The notes: a model not told the origin generated them from the letters alone. DNA of 64,000 nucleotides from an uncultured Prevotella sp. (GCA_946998295.1 CAMPYS010000005.1:1-64000), one strand, 5' to 3'. Counted from the first letter of the stretch, positions 26,199 to 35,197 are shown. A program made the numbers and translations.

Positions 26199-27569
26199 TT
26201 ATATGTGTAAGAGTTTTACAATAAATGTAGTACCTTCTCCACGCTGCGAATGTACTGCAATTTTACCCCCATGTAACAATATTATTTTTTGAGTAAGAGC
26301 CATTCCTATTCCATGTCCTTCTACAATTTTTTCGTCCTCTCCGCGATAAAATAGGTTAAAAAGATTTTTCTTATCAATATCTGTCATACCTTTACCATTA
26401 TCGGATAGACGAATAATAGACCATTCTTTCCAAAAGGATATTTGTATAGTTGACAGTTTATTGTCGGAATATTTACAATTGTTTTCTATTAAATTGGAAA
26501 AGGCAATCCCAAGTAAATAAGGATTAGCTTTAACAGTGATGTAACGTTCATCATCACTATCGTCTTCATCGAATATTAATTCAATGTTATAATCTTTATG
26601 ACTACGTAATATTAGATTTCTGACATCAAGAAGTAGCTCGTCTAATCTAACTTCTTTTATACTTATTTGTTCACGTTGGAAGTCAGCTTTAGCCAAATTG
26701 AGTAATCCATCAGCTAATCTACTCATACGTTTTGCTTCATGTAAAGCATTTTGTATAGCTTCTCTATATTGTTGTTCATTTCTATGACGCTGCAAGGCTA
26801 AGTCCAGTTCTGTTGTTATGACTGATAATGGATTACGTAGTTCGTGGGCAACATTGCTAACAAACATTTTTTGTGCATTGAATGATTTTTCTAATCTTTC
26901 TAACAATGCATTAAATGCAATAGATAGTTCTCCCAATTCATCGTGTGGGCATTTGACAAATATTCGCCGATTGATACATGTTGCAGTAATACTTTCAGCT
27001 TCTTCAACAATTTGACGTATAGGTTTAAGAGATAAGCGTGCAAGAAGATAACTTATTATAAAAAGTAAACTTAGTCCTACTAGGAACAAAATAAATAGAT
27101 TTTTGCGCAGTTCTCTAATGTTAGTATATCCATAACCATCATATGCTGCAGCTGTTACAATGTACTTTTTGTTCTTGAATTTATATACCATTCCAATACA
27201 TTGATACTTTTTTATATAGAATGATATTTGTTTTTTTCGTAATATATCACGAATCATTTCTGGCGTTTCTTTTATGATATCGCTCTGTATAGCATCATGA
27301 TATAGTATATTAAACTGAGGGTCATATACAACGACTTCTACTTCGTCAATGAATTTACGATTATTTAGGTAAATATATTGCATTGTATGGGCATCTGTTT
27401 GTCCTGCCAAGAATAAATGAGCCTTAGTTACAGCTTCACTTCTTAATCGTCTAAAGAAAGTTTCACTTCGTGTTTTTTCACTAAAGAAATAGATCATTGA
27501 TAAGCAAAATAAAAAAACTGTAGCAGTGATAGCAGTATATTTTATTGTAAGTGCAGTTCGTATTTTCAT
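26199..27569 (-). CDS. Sensor histidine kinase
   Basis: 456 residues. Transmembrane helix about 9-30, periplasmic sensor domain about 31-155, second helix about 157-178, HAMP about 178-230, HisKA with the phospho-acceptor His242 in VAHELRNPLS, then HATPase_c with the N box NLIENNCKYSDN, the G1 box LSDNGKGM and the G2 box GEGHGIGMALTQKI. It autophosphorylates on ATP and passes phosphate to the regulator encoded just upstream, whose stop overlaps this start as ATGA. Placement ahead of mgtA in the same orientation suggests it senses Mg2+ or envelope stress, comparable in logic to PhoQ, but the sensor domain itself is not recognised. Confidence 0.9.
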   Translation of the reverse strand: MKIRTALTIKYTAITATVFLFCLSMIYFFSEKTRSETFFRRLRSEAVTKAHLFLAGQTDAHTMQYIYLNNRKFIDEVEVVVYDPQFNILYHDAIQSDIIKETPEMIRDILRKKQISFYIKKYQCIGMVYKFKNKKYIVTAAAYDGYGYTNIRELRKNLFILFLVGLSLLFIISYLLARLSLKPIRQIVEEAESITATCINRRIFVKCPHDELGELSIAFNALLERLEKSFNAQKMFVSNVAHELRNPLSVITTELDLALQRHRNEQQYREAIQNALHEAKRMSRLADGLLNLAKADFQREQISIKEVRLDELLLDVRNLILRSHKDYNIELIFDEDDSDDERYITVKANPYLLGIAFSNLIENNCKYSDNKLSTIQISFWKEWSIIRLSDNGKGMTDIDKKNLFNLFYRGEDEKIVEGHGIGMALTQKIILLHGGKIAVHSQRGEGTTFIVKLLHI

Positions 27570-28282
27570 ATAATTTTATTTTTTGTTAGGACAAATCCAA
27601 TACCGGGCTTTGTATGAATAAGTTTTATAGAAAAAGGTCTATCTATTTTTTTTCGTAGATAGTTAATATAAACATCTATAAAGTTAGTGCCTGTATCGAA
27701 ATGTGTATTCCAAACATTTTTTGCTATTTCTGAACGAGAGATAATACGTTCTGCATGTAAAACCATGTATTCTAATAGATTATATTCTTTTGGAGTAAGT
27801 TTAATATTTGTTTCACCTCGTTTACATTCGTGTAAGTTAGGGTCAATTTGTAAGTCAGCATATATAATATTTTTTATTTTTTGTTCATCTTCATTTATTT
27901 GGTTATTGTGACGTTTTAATAGAGCTTTCACACGTGCCATAAGTTCTCTCAAATCGAAAGGTTTAACAATATAGTCATCTGCACCTACATCAAATCCCTC
28001 TAATTTATCATCTGTTGTACCTAATGCAGTAAGTATAAGTATAGGTATGTTTTTATCTTTGCATCGTATAGCTTTACATAATTCAAATCCATCAAGTTTA
28101 GGTAATATGATATCTGATATTATTAGGTTAAATTTTTTAGAATTAAAAAGTCTTAATCCCATACTTCCATCATAAGCGACCATTACATTGTAGCCATGTT
28201 CTTCTAAACCTATTTTTAATAAGTCTGCTACACGTTTTTCATCTTCTATAATGAGAATTTGTTGTGTATTACTATTACTCAT
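27566..28282 (-). CDS. OmpR/PhoB-family response regulator
   Basis: 238 residues: receiver domain 1-125 with acidic pocket EDE (13-15), phospho-acceptor Asp57 (IISDIILP), Thr at ILTALG and Lys at IVKPFD; then a winged-helix DNA-binding domain (about 140-235) with LTPKEYNLLEYMV and INYLRKKID. Cognate of the overlapping histidine kinase. Together with mgtA and the barrel gene it forms a four-gene minus-strand set in which the regulator pair and the transporter pair are separated by 139 bases, so the regulator may activate the mgtA promoter. Confidence 0.93.
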   Translation of the reverse strand: MSNSNTQQILIIEDEKRVADLLKIGLEEHGYNVMVAYDGSMGLRLFNSKKFNLIISDIILPKLDGFELCKAIRCKDKNIPILILTALGTTDDKLEGFDVGADDYIVKPFDLRELMARVKALLKRHNNQINEDEQKIKNIIYADLQIDPNLHECKRGETNIKLTPKEYNLLEYMVLHAERIISRSEIAKNVWNTHFDTGTNFIDVYINYLRKKIDRPFSIKLIHTKPGIGFVLTKNKII

Positions 28283-28701
28283 TTTCTTATTTTGATTTAT
28301 TATATTACATATAAAGTTATAAATTACTATATATTACTATAATATAGTGCGAAGATCATTTGCAGAACAAATTAACATAAGATTACGAAATTTAATATAG
28401 TTAGATGTTTAAATGAATGCCTACATAGACTTTATCAATAACTTTATTGGTAGAGTAAAAAAATCTACTGCTACTTTTTGCAAAAGTAAAAAAAAATATT
28501 CTTAATTTGTTAAGGAAATATTATCTTTGCAAATAAAATACCTTATATTTAATGCTGATAGCTGTTATTAGCTATATAGTTTTACTTAGCTATTTGACTA
28601 TTTTAATAGCTTTTGTGTTAAATTTAAACTTATATCAGCAATAAAATAGTCAAAGAAAACTATAAATATCATATAGATAAATTCAACTAAAGATCATTTA
28701 A
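28283..28701. promoter_or_regulatory. 419-base gap with structured leader of the protease gene
   Basis: Divergent region between the response regulator and the S1C protease. A -7 element TATCTTTG lies at 28522-28529 facing the protease, giving a leader of about 165 bases. In the leader two pairings interlock: 28553-28560 (TGCTGATA) with 28633-28640, and 28593-28604 (TTTGACTATTTT) with 28643-28654. The order A-B-A'-B' would make a pseudoknot or two mutually exclusive hairpins. No gene is seen. Confidence 0.4.
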
Positions 28702-29916
28702 ATGAAAAAAATACTAAAAATACTATTTACGTTCTTATTAATAACAATTGTAATATCGTGTAATAAGAAAAAAGATGTAGAAGAATTATTTAATGACACC
28801 CGTTCAGGAGTAGTATTAATTATGAATAATTACTATTATTCACTAAGATTATCTAATGGTAATAAAATATATTTTTCAGGGATAGATGATAATGGTACTA
28901 TTCAAAACTTGACAGATGATAAAAAGCAAGCAGAAGCTAATGCAAATTCATTGTCAGGAACTGGCTTCTTTATTGATTCAGATGGTACAATAATGACCAA
29001 TAGACATGTAGCTGAACCTTCGCTTGATAAAGACTTAGTAATAAGGTCATTAAATCAAATATATACCTATATAGATAGACTTTATCAACTTCAGATGAAT
29101 AGTTTATATGCAAAGATAGAAGCGATACAACGCAAAGGAGTTAACTCCCAGAATAGTTATGATGAATATGAATCTGATTATGAAGATTATGAAGATGAAA
29201 ATGGAAACGAACCAGATATTTATGAAGATGAAAATGGTGAAGACTATCATGATTATGATGATTATCAAGAAGCGCAGCATTTGAATGAAGCTAATAGGTT
29301 AGAAAAACAGCTAATAGGCAAGATAAACTATATAAAAGAGGAGCGAGATAAATTATATCAATTAAGTCTCTCAGATATAAAGATAGAAACTATTTCAAAA
29401 ATAGGGGTTGTATATGATAATTCTATATTATCTTCAGATAATGATGTCTATAACACCAATAGATGTGATATAAAAAAAGTATCTAATATAGATAATATAG
29501 ATCTTGCTTTGTTACAATTACGGACAAAATGTACACCATCATCAAGTTACATTTTTAATGTATATTCTAAGAGAGATGAGCCATTAACTAATAAAATTAT
29601 TTCTCTTTTTAAATCTGATAAAACAGGGAATTTAAAGATAGGACAGCAATTATATATGTTAGGATATAATGCAGGTATGATAGTCGCAAATACAAAGCAA
29701 GGTATTAAAGTGCAGATGACAGGAGGAAAGATAACACAGCTACCTGATGGCGAACGCCTACTTTATAATATTCCTACAGTTCAGGGATCAAGTGGAGGTC
29801 CAGTTATAGATGAGTATGGAAATTTAGTTGCTGTTAATTTTGCAAAACTTGTTATAAGTGATAATTTTAATTTTGGTATACCTATAAATAAGATAAGAAC
29901 ATTTTTAGATAGCTAA
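28702..29916 (+). CDS. Trypsin-like (S1C/HtrA-type) serine protease lipoprotein
   Basis: 404 residues. Lipoprotein signal with lipobox VISC (Cys20), so probably anchored to a membrane. The protease triad is visible: His102 in GTIMTNRHVAEP, Asp267 in NIDNIDLALLQL, Ser364 in VQGSSGGPVID, with GTGFFIDSDG before the His as in DegP-like proteases. No PDZ domain. Between His and Asp there is an unusual about 110-residue insertion (about 115-225) with an extremely acidic, Tyr-rich stretch (YDEYESDYEDYEDENG and DYHDYDDY) and a coiled-coil-like segment. The insertion may bind cations or substrates; this is speculation. Followed by a long inverted repeat. Confidence 0.83.
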   Translation: MKKILKILFTFLLITIVISCNKKKDVEELFNDTRSGVVLIMNNYYYSLRLSNGNKIYFSGIDDNGTIQNLTDDKKQAEANANSLSGTGFFIDSDGTIMTNRHVAEPSLDKDLVIRSLNQIYTYIDRLYQLQMNSLYAKIEAIQRKGVNSQNSYDEYESDYEDYEDENGNEPDIYEDENGEDYHDYDDYQEAQHLNEANRLEKQLIGKINYIKEERDKLYQLSLSDIKIETISKIGVVYDNSILSSDNDVYNTNRCDIKKVSNIDNIDLALLQLRTKCTPSSSYIFNVYSKRDEPLTNKIISLFKSDKTGNLKIGQQLYMLGYNAGMIVANTKQGIKVQMTGGKITQLPDGERLLYNIPTVQGSSGGPVIDEYGNLVAVNFAKLVISDNFNFGIPINKIRTFLDS

Positions 29917-29926
29917 ATGTATTACC

Positions 29927-29978
29927 TTGTGTACAAAATATTTTTTAAATAAACTTAAAAAAAATATTTTGTACACAA
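29927..29978. terminator. Perfect 20-bp stem hairpin after the protease gene
   Basis: Arms 29927-29946 and 29959-29978 are exact inverted repeats around a 12-base loop, 10 bases after the stop codon. The inner stem is A/T-rich (ATATTTTTT), so T runs lie inside the structure; it may work as a bidirectional terminator although no T tract follows it. Confidence 0.5.
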
Positions 29979-29984
29979 TAAAAA

Positions 29985-30015
29985 TTGACAAAGACAAAGT
30001 AAATTATTAATTTTG
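29985..30015 (+). promoter_or_regulatory. Promoter before the small sorting-domain protein
   Basis: TTG (29985-29987), a 20-base spacer and TAATTTTG (30008-30015) fit the Bacteroidetes promoter pattern and precede the gene at 30114 by about 100 bases. Confidence 0.45.
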
Positions 30016-30113
30016 TATAACTTATATGATACGATGAGTAAAACAGGTATTAAAAATTTTCGATATATATAGTATTTTACTATTTATATTATAAACTATA
30101 AAACGAAATACAA

Positions 30114-30425
30114 ATGAAGCAGTTATCGATAATATTATATATTCTATTTATTACTTTTACATTATCAATGCATGCAGGTTCTCAAACAAAGCCTTCTTTG
30201 GTACTAATAGAGCAGAATAATACAGAAATTATTATATCTATATATGGAAATACTTTGAGAGTGGAAGGTGCAAGTAATCAAACTTTATATATATATAATG
30301 TAACAGGAGTTAAAATAATGTCTATAAAGATAGATGGACAAGATAAACGATATACGCTTAATTTACCAAAGGGATGTTATATAATAAAGGTTGGAAATGT
30401 TGTTAGGAAAATATCAATAAGATAA
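30114..30425 (+). CDS. Small secreted protein consisting mainly of a T9SS-like sorting domain
   Basis: 103 residues. Signal peptide (about 1-22, ending MHAGS), a short linker, and a C-terminal part LYIYNVTGVKIMSIKID followed by YTLNLPKGCYIIKVGNVV and a basic end. This is the layout of type IX secretion type-A sorting domains (YN-xGxxV, LPKGxYIVKVG). Here there is almost no cargo in front of it. It may be a DUF3244-type small surface protein, a stand-alone adapter, or the residue of a larger cargo gene. It lies 8 bases before the GHL10 hydrolase gene and is probably co-transcribed with it. Confidence 0.65.
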   Translation: MKQLSIILYILFITFTLSMHAGSQTKPSLVLIEQNNTEIIISIYGNTLRVEGASNQTLYIYNVTGVKIMSIKIDGQDKRYTLNLPKGCYIIKVGNVVRKISIR

Positions 30426-30433
30426 TAATAGAA

Positions 30434-31954
30434 ATGATAAAATATCTTGATAGTACGTATAAAAAAATATATTTAGTAATATTTTTACTATTAACAAATA
30501 TATTAGTATTAAATGCTTATACAACAAAAAAACGAGAGTTCCGAGGTGCTTGGATACAATGTGTAAATGGACAATTCCAAGGACTACCAATACAGAAAAT
30601 ACAAAAAATGTTGATAACTCAGCTTGATAAATTACAGCAGATAGGTGTAAATGCTATAATATTCCAAGTTAGAGCAGAATGTGATGCACTTTATCAAAGT
30701 AAATATGAACCTTGGAGTCGTTTTTTGACAGGGAAACAAGGAACACCGCCTAATCCTTATTGGGATCCTTTGCAATGGATGATAGAGCAGTGCCATAAAC
30801 GAGGAATGGAATTACATGCATGGATTAACCCATATAGAGCTAAAACAAAAACAACTAAACAATTAGCAATTTCTCATATAGCTATACAAAAGCCAGAACG
30901 AATATTTGAATATGATGGACAGTATATACTTAATCCAGGCTTACCAGAAAACGCTGATTATATTTGTAAAATAGCAGAAGATATTATATCAAGATATGAT
31001 GTAGATGGTTTTCATATAGATGATTATTTCTATCCCTATCCTGTAGCAGGGAAGCGGATACCTGATATAAAAGAATTTAGTAATTATGGAGGTGGATTTG
31101 GATTAATTCAGGATTGGAGAAGAGATAATGTTGATAGGTTTATAAAAAAGTTATATGAAACTGTTCATAGGGTAAAACCGTGGGTTAAATTTGGAGTTTC
31201 TCCATTTGGAATATATAGAAATCAAAAAAATGCTCCAAACATAGGTAGTAAAACTTTTGGATTACAAAACTATGATGACTTATATGCAGATGTTCTCAAA
31301 TGGATAAACAATGGGTGGGTAGACTATTGTGTACCACAACTATATTGGGAGATAGGAAATAAAGTAGCTGATTATAAAGAACTAATAAATTGGTGGAATA
31401 GATATGCAGGGAATAGACCCCTATATATAGGGGAGGATGTTTTACGTACGGCTAAAGCTCCAGATTTGAAAAACCCTAAATATAACCAATTACCTGCAAA
31501 ACATTATTTGCACCAAAAAGCTGAAAACGTTCAAGGAACAGTTCTATGGTATGCTGCTTCGGTGGTTAATAATCCGGGTAATTATGCTAATATTCTAAAA
31601 AATAATTATTGGAGAACTCCAGCACTTCAACCGTTAATGCCATTTATTGATGATAAAGCACCAAAAAAACCGAGACGATTAAAAATTAAGTGGACTCATA
31701 ATGGATGTTTTCTTACTTGGAAAGCACCAAAAGCAAAAAAATGGAGCGATGAAGCTGTAAAATATGTTGTTTATAAATTTAGAAAAGGAGAAATAATAGA
31801 TATAGAAGATCCATCTAAGATAGAGTCAATAACATATAATAATGCGATTCATCTAAATTATCAAGCTACAAACATTAAATATAAATATGTTGTAACTGCT
31901 ATCGACAGAGCTGGAAATGAGAGTAAGCCAAAGAAAAAGAGCGTGAAACTATAA
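30434..31954 (+). CDS. GHL10-family (DUF187) glycoside hydrolase-like protein
   Basis: 506 residues, N-terminal signal/anchor (about 13-30). The domain begins with REFRGAWIQCVNG and continues VNAIIFQVRAECDALYQSKYEPWSRFLTG, HAWINPYRA, and VDGFHIDDYFYPYP, all typical of the glycosyl-hydrolase-like 10 family (TIM barrel; DUF187), which in Bacteroidetes is thought to act on envelope polysaccharides. The C-terminal about 100 residues form a fibronectin-III-like beta domain (PKKPRRLKIKWTHNGCFLTW ... YVVTAIDRAGNES). Exported, periplasmic or outer-membrane. mutS2 follows 33 bases later. Exact substrate unknown. Confidence 0.9.
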   Translation: MIKYLDSTYKKIYLVIFLLLTNILVLNAYTTKKREFRGAWIQCVNGQFQGLPIQKIQKMLITQLDKLQQIGVNAIIFQVRAECDALYQSKYEPWSRFLTGKQGTPPNPYWDPLQWMIEQCHKRGMELHAWINPYRAKTKTTKQLAISHIAIQKPERIFEYDGQYILNPGLPENADYICKIAEDIISRYDVDGFHIDDYFYPYPVAGKRIPDIKEFSNYGGGFGLIQDWRRDNVDRFIKKLYETVHRVKPWVKFGVSPFGIYRNQKNAPNIGSKTFGLQNYDDLYADVLKWINNGWVDYCVPQLYWEIGNKVADYKELINWWNRYAGNRPLYIGEDVLRTAKAPDLKNPKYNQLPAKHYLHQKAENVQGTVLWYAASVVNNPGNYANILKNNYWRTPALQPLMPFIDDKAPKKPRRLKIKWTHNGCFLTWKAPKAKKWSDEAVKYVVYKFRKGEIIDIEDPSKIESITYNNAIHLNYQATNIKYKYVVTAIDRAGNESKPKKKSVKL

Positions 31955-31987
31955 TTATAATCAATATAGAAAAGCGCTTAAACAATA

Positions 31988-34414
31988 ATGATATATCCAG
32001 AGAACTTTGAGCAAAAAATAGGTTTTAATCAGGTACGTAACCTGCTTAAAGGCTATTGTGTTTCTACATTAGGAAAAGAGAAAGTAAATGCTTTATACTT
32101 TTCTACTTCTCATAAAAAAATAGATAAATGGTTAAAACAAATTACAGAACTAAGAAAAATAAATGTTTCTGACGATAATTTTACCCTTAGTGATGTTTTT
32201 GACATAAGAGAAAGTGTAAGTAGAATAAAGTTGAGGGGTACATATATAGAGACAGAAGAACTATATGATTTAAAGCGAACAATTGAAACTACTAATTCTG
32301 TAGTAAACTATTTAAGAAAAGGTGAAGAACAATCTAATGGAGAAATAATTTACAATTATCCTGAATTGTGTGACTTAACAAAAGGAATAGATAGTTTAGC
32401 GAAAGTAGTAACTCTTATAAATAATGTAGTAGACTCTAATGGTAATATAAAAGATACCGCTTCAAAAGCTTTAAGAGAAATAAGAGTAGAGTTATTAAAT
32501 TTGCGAAAGAAAATTAATTCAACTATTAATTCTATTCTCAAAAATGCTCAAAAAGAGGGTATAGTTGAAAAAGATACTTTGACTACGTTGCGTGAAGGAA
32601 GAATTTTAATACCAGTTGTCGCAAATCTAAAAAAGAAAATACCAGGAATAGTGCATGCTGAAAGTTCTACAGGGCATACTGTATTTATTGAACCTGCACA
32701 AGTTGTAGAAATTAATAATCATATAAAAGAATTAGAAAATAAAGAACGTCGTGAAATTATCCGTATTTTAATAGAATTATCAGATAATTTGCGATTGTAT
32801 ATTCCTCAAATATTAGCTGCAATAAAATTTATAGCAAGTATAGATTTAATAGCTGCAAAAGCACAACTTGCAGAAAAATTTAAAGCTATTGAACCAGAAT
32901 TAAGCGATAAACCAATTATAGATTGGGTAGAAGCTATAAACCCTTTGCTCAAATTAAATTCTGCATCAATAATTCCACTTAGTATTACACTAACAAACGA
33001 TAAAAATATACTTATAATATCAGGGCCTAATGCTGGAGGTAAATCTGTATGCTTAAAAACAGTAGGACTTTTACAATATATGCTACAATGTGGTATATCT
33101 GTTCCTATTGCAGAAAATTCTAAAATAGGAATATTTAAGACAATAATGATTGATATCGGCGATGAGCAAAGTATAGAAAATGCGCTAAGTACGTATTCTT
33201 CTCATCTATTGAATATGAAAGCTATGATCACTCATGCAGATACTGATGCGCTTATACTTATAGATGAGTTCGGAACAGGAACGGAACCTCAGATAGGGGC
33301 AGCTATAGCTGAAGCCATATTAAAAAAAATATGGGAAAAAGGTATATGGGCGGTTATAACAACCCATTATCAAAATCTAAAACATTTTGCAGAAAATCAT
33401 GAAGGAATTGTTAATGGAGCAATGCTTTATGATAGACATAATATGAAACCATTATTTCAATTAGCTATAGGGCGTCCTGGAAGTTCTTTTGCTATAGAAA
33501 TAGCAAGAAAGATAGGACTTCCCGAAGAGGTTATAGATTATGCTGCAAATATAGTGGGATCTGATTATATCCAAAGTGATAAGTATTTACAAGATATAGT
33601 AAGAGATAAACGATACTGGGAAGCAAAGCGATCTACTATTCATAAAAACGAAAAAGACCTACAAAGAAAAATAGAAAATTATGAGCTTGAGTTGCATAAT
33701 TTAAAACAGAGGAAAAAAGAAATAATAGATGACGCTAAGAGGCAAGCTGAAGAACTTATACTTGAAGCTAATAAAAATATAGAAAATATAATACGTGAAA
33801 TACGTAAAAAACAAGCAGAGCATGAAGTAACTAAAAAACTAAGAGCGAAACTTACAAAATATAAAAACGAGGTAACTCCTAAAAACGAGGTAACTCCTAA
33901 AAACGAGAATATAGTTAAACGAGAAATACCTACAGATAATATGTATTTCAAGCAAGGCGATTATGTAAAAATAAATGGACTAAATACTATTGGAAAAATA
34001 GAAAAGATAAATGAGAAAACAGCAATAATTATATTTGGTGATGTAAAAACTAAAATTGATATAAAAGAAATAGAACCTACTACTAAAAAAGAAATTAAAC
34101 AACAATTACGTAGCCAAAAAAATATACACTATAGTACGCAAACACGTGAGACTATTGATGAACATCGAAGCCAATTTAAACAAGAGATAGATGTACGAGG
34201 TATGAGGACTGAAGAGGCTTTAGTAAAAGTACAAAATTTTATAGATGATGCTATATTAGCAAGTGCTCAAAGAGTGCGTATCCTACACGGTAAAGGAAAT
34301 GGAATACTTCGTATAATGATACGTAACTACCTAAAAACAATACCTAACGTTAATTCCATTAAAGATGAACATATACAGCTTGGTGGAGCAGGAATTACCG
34401 TTGTCGAATTATAA
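31988..34414 (+). CDS. mutS2: Endonuclease MutS2
   Basis: 808 residues. MutS-type core and clamp (about 1-320), ATPase with Walker A ISGPNAGGKS (about 343-352) and Walker B LILIDEFGTGTEP, a long coiled coil (about 530-625), then a C-terminal Smr nuclease domain (about 725-808) with the EIDVRGMRTEEAL and RILHGKGNGILR motifs. It lacks the mismatch-recognition domain of MutS1. MutS2 suppresses recombination and is implicated in resolving collided ribosomes. Just after the coiled coil, residues about 626-640 are encoded by an 18-bp tandem repeat (NEVTPK units). Cytoplasmic. Confidence 0.96.
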   Translation: MIYPENFEQKIGFNQVRNLLKGYCVSTLGKEKVNALYFSTSHKKIDKWLKQITELRKINVSDDNFTLSDVFDIRESVSRIKLRGTYIETEELYDLKRTIETTNSVVNYLRKGEEQSNGEIIYNYPELCDLTKGIDSLAKVVTLINNVVDSNGNIKDTASKALREIRVELLNLRKKINSTINSILKNAQKEGIVEKDTLTTLREGRILIPVVANLKKKIPGIVHAESSTGHTVFIEPAQVVEINNHIKELENKERREIIRILIELSDNLRLYIPQILAAIKFIASIDLIAAKAQLAEKFKAIEPELSDKPIIDWVEAINPLLKLNSASIIPLSITLTNDKNILIISGPNAGGKSVCLKTVGLLQYMLQCGISVPIAENSKIGIFKTIMIDIGDEQSIENALSTYSSHLLNMKAMITHADTDALILIDEFGTGTEPQIGAAIAEAILKKIWEKGIWAVITTHYQNLKHFAENHEGIVNGAMLYDRHNMKPLFQLAIGRPGSSFAIEIARKIGLPEEVIDYAANIVGSDYIQSDKYLQDIVRDKRYWEAKRSTIHKNEKDLQRKIENYELELHNLKQRKKEIIDDAKRQAEELILEANKNIENIIREIRKKQAEHEVTKKLRAKLTKYKNEVTPKNEVTPKNENIVKREIPTDNMYFKQGDYVKINGLNTIGKIEKINEKTAIIIFGDVKTKIDIKEIEPTTKKEIKQQLRSQKNIHYSTQTRETIDEHRSQFKQEIDVRGMRTEEALVKVQNFIDDAILASAQRVRILHGKGNGILRIMIRNYLKTIPNVNSIKDEHIQLGGAGITVVEL
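33863..33907 (+). repeat. 18-bp tandem repeat inside mutS2, 2.5 copies
   Basis: The unit AAAAACGAGGTAACTCCT occurs exactly twice (33863-33880, 33881-33898) with a 9-base partial third. It encodes NEVTPK repeats in the linker between coiled coil and Smr domain. Copy change would be in frame. Confidence 0.85.
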
Positions 34415-34614
34415 TATTTTTTAATTTGTGTATTTATAAATTATTTTGTAGCAATTTATAATAAGTATAGGAAAAAATACCCTTTAAATTTGATAATATA
34501 GATAAAAATTTTGAGTATTTCATATATGTTTTTGCTTATAAAGGAGAAGATAAAAAAATATAGTCAAATCAGAAATATATAAAGCTATTTCTACAAATAA
34601 TATTATTGATTATT

Positions 34615-34899
34615 GGTAAATCTTTTAATGGGATTATACCTATTTATAATATGCAAGGTTTAAAAATAGGAAACAGTATAAACCCAAATCGGTCATTAGA
34701 AAATTTCGTTTTCATTTTGTCTTGAAATAGAACGAAAAATGCATATTGTGTTAGTATACAGATGCTATATCGATGGCATAGTCTGCTATAATCTGACTTT
34801 TTGCACAGAAAAATCTCTAATGACCGATTTGGGATAAAAGATTTAGAAAAATTACCCAAAGGTATTTATATTATCGGTAAGAAAGCAATAATCAGATAA
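34615..34899 (+). pseudogene. T9SS sorting-domain gene remnant interrupted by a MITE
   Basis: Reading around the inserted element and one target copy gives GIIPIYNMQGLKIGNS joined to IKDLEKLPKGIYIIGKKAII and R-stop (34897-34899), a classical C-terminal sorting domain (YNMQGxxI ... LPKGIYII). The frame is exactly restored when 34683-34833 plus one ATAAA is removed. Upstream the frame soon meets stops (TAG near 34565), so the rest of the gene has decayed or been lost. It probably encoded the C-terminus of a T9SS-exported surface protein. Elsewhere in 34415-35197 I see no other gene. Confidence 0.7.
34683..34833. mobile_element. MITE, 151 bp, with 18-bp terminal inverted repeats
   Basis: The ends are exact inverted repeats: CCCAAATCGGTCATTAGA at 34683-34700 and its complement at 34816-34833. 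A perfect 5-bp target duplication, ATAAA, flanks it (34678-34682 and 34834-34838). The interior has no transposase. It is a non-autonomous element that must have been moved by a transposase encoded elsewhere, and it lies inside the sorting-domain gene remnant. Confidence 0.88.
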
Positions 34900-35115
34900 C
34901 TTATTTATTATAGTAAAGAGTTTAAGTATCTTTGTATTTTACGACTATATTTATATTGCGAAAGTATAGTAAATGGAAAATATAGAATTATAAGAAGTTA
35001 TTATAAAAATACTGATAGAGAAAAAGAATATCAAGTATAAAAGAAGTAATGTCTTATAATGATTATGGGATTGTTCTGTTTCACGATAAATTGTGGAAAC
35101 TCATTTCCTTGTTAT

Positions 35116-35146
35116 TTTGGAAATTGAATAAATATATTTATATTTG
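35116..35146 (+). promoter_or_regulatory. Bacteroidetes housekeeping promoter for tetR-fabG
   Basis: TTTG (35116-35119), a 19-base spacer and TATATTTG (35139-35146) match the consensus fully. It lies 51 bases upstream of the TetR start. Confidence 0.65.
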
Positions 35147-35197
35147 CATAGGATTTATAGCTGTGCAAATATTTTTATGGTGGATTGAATAAGTTAC

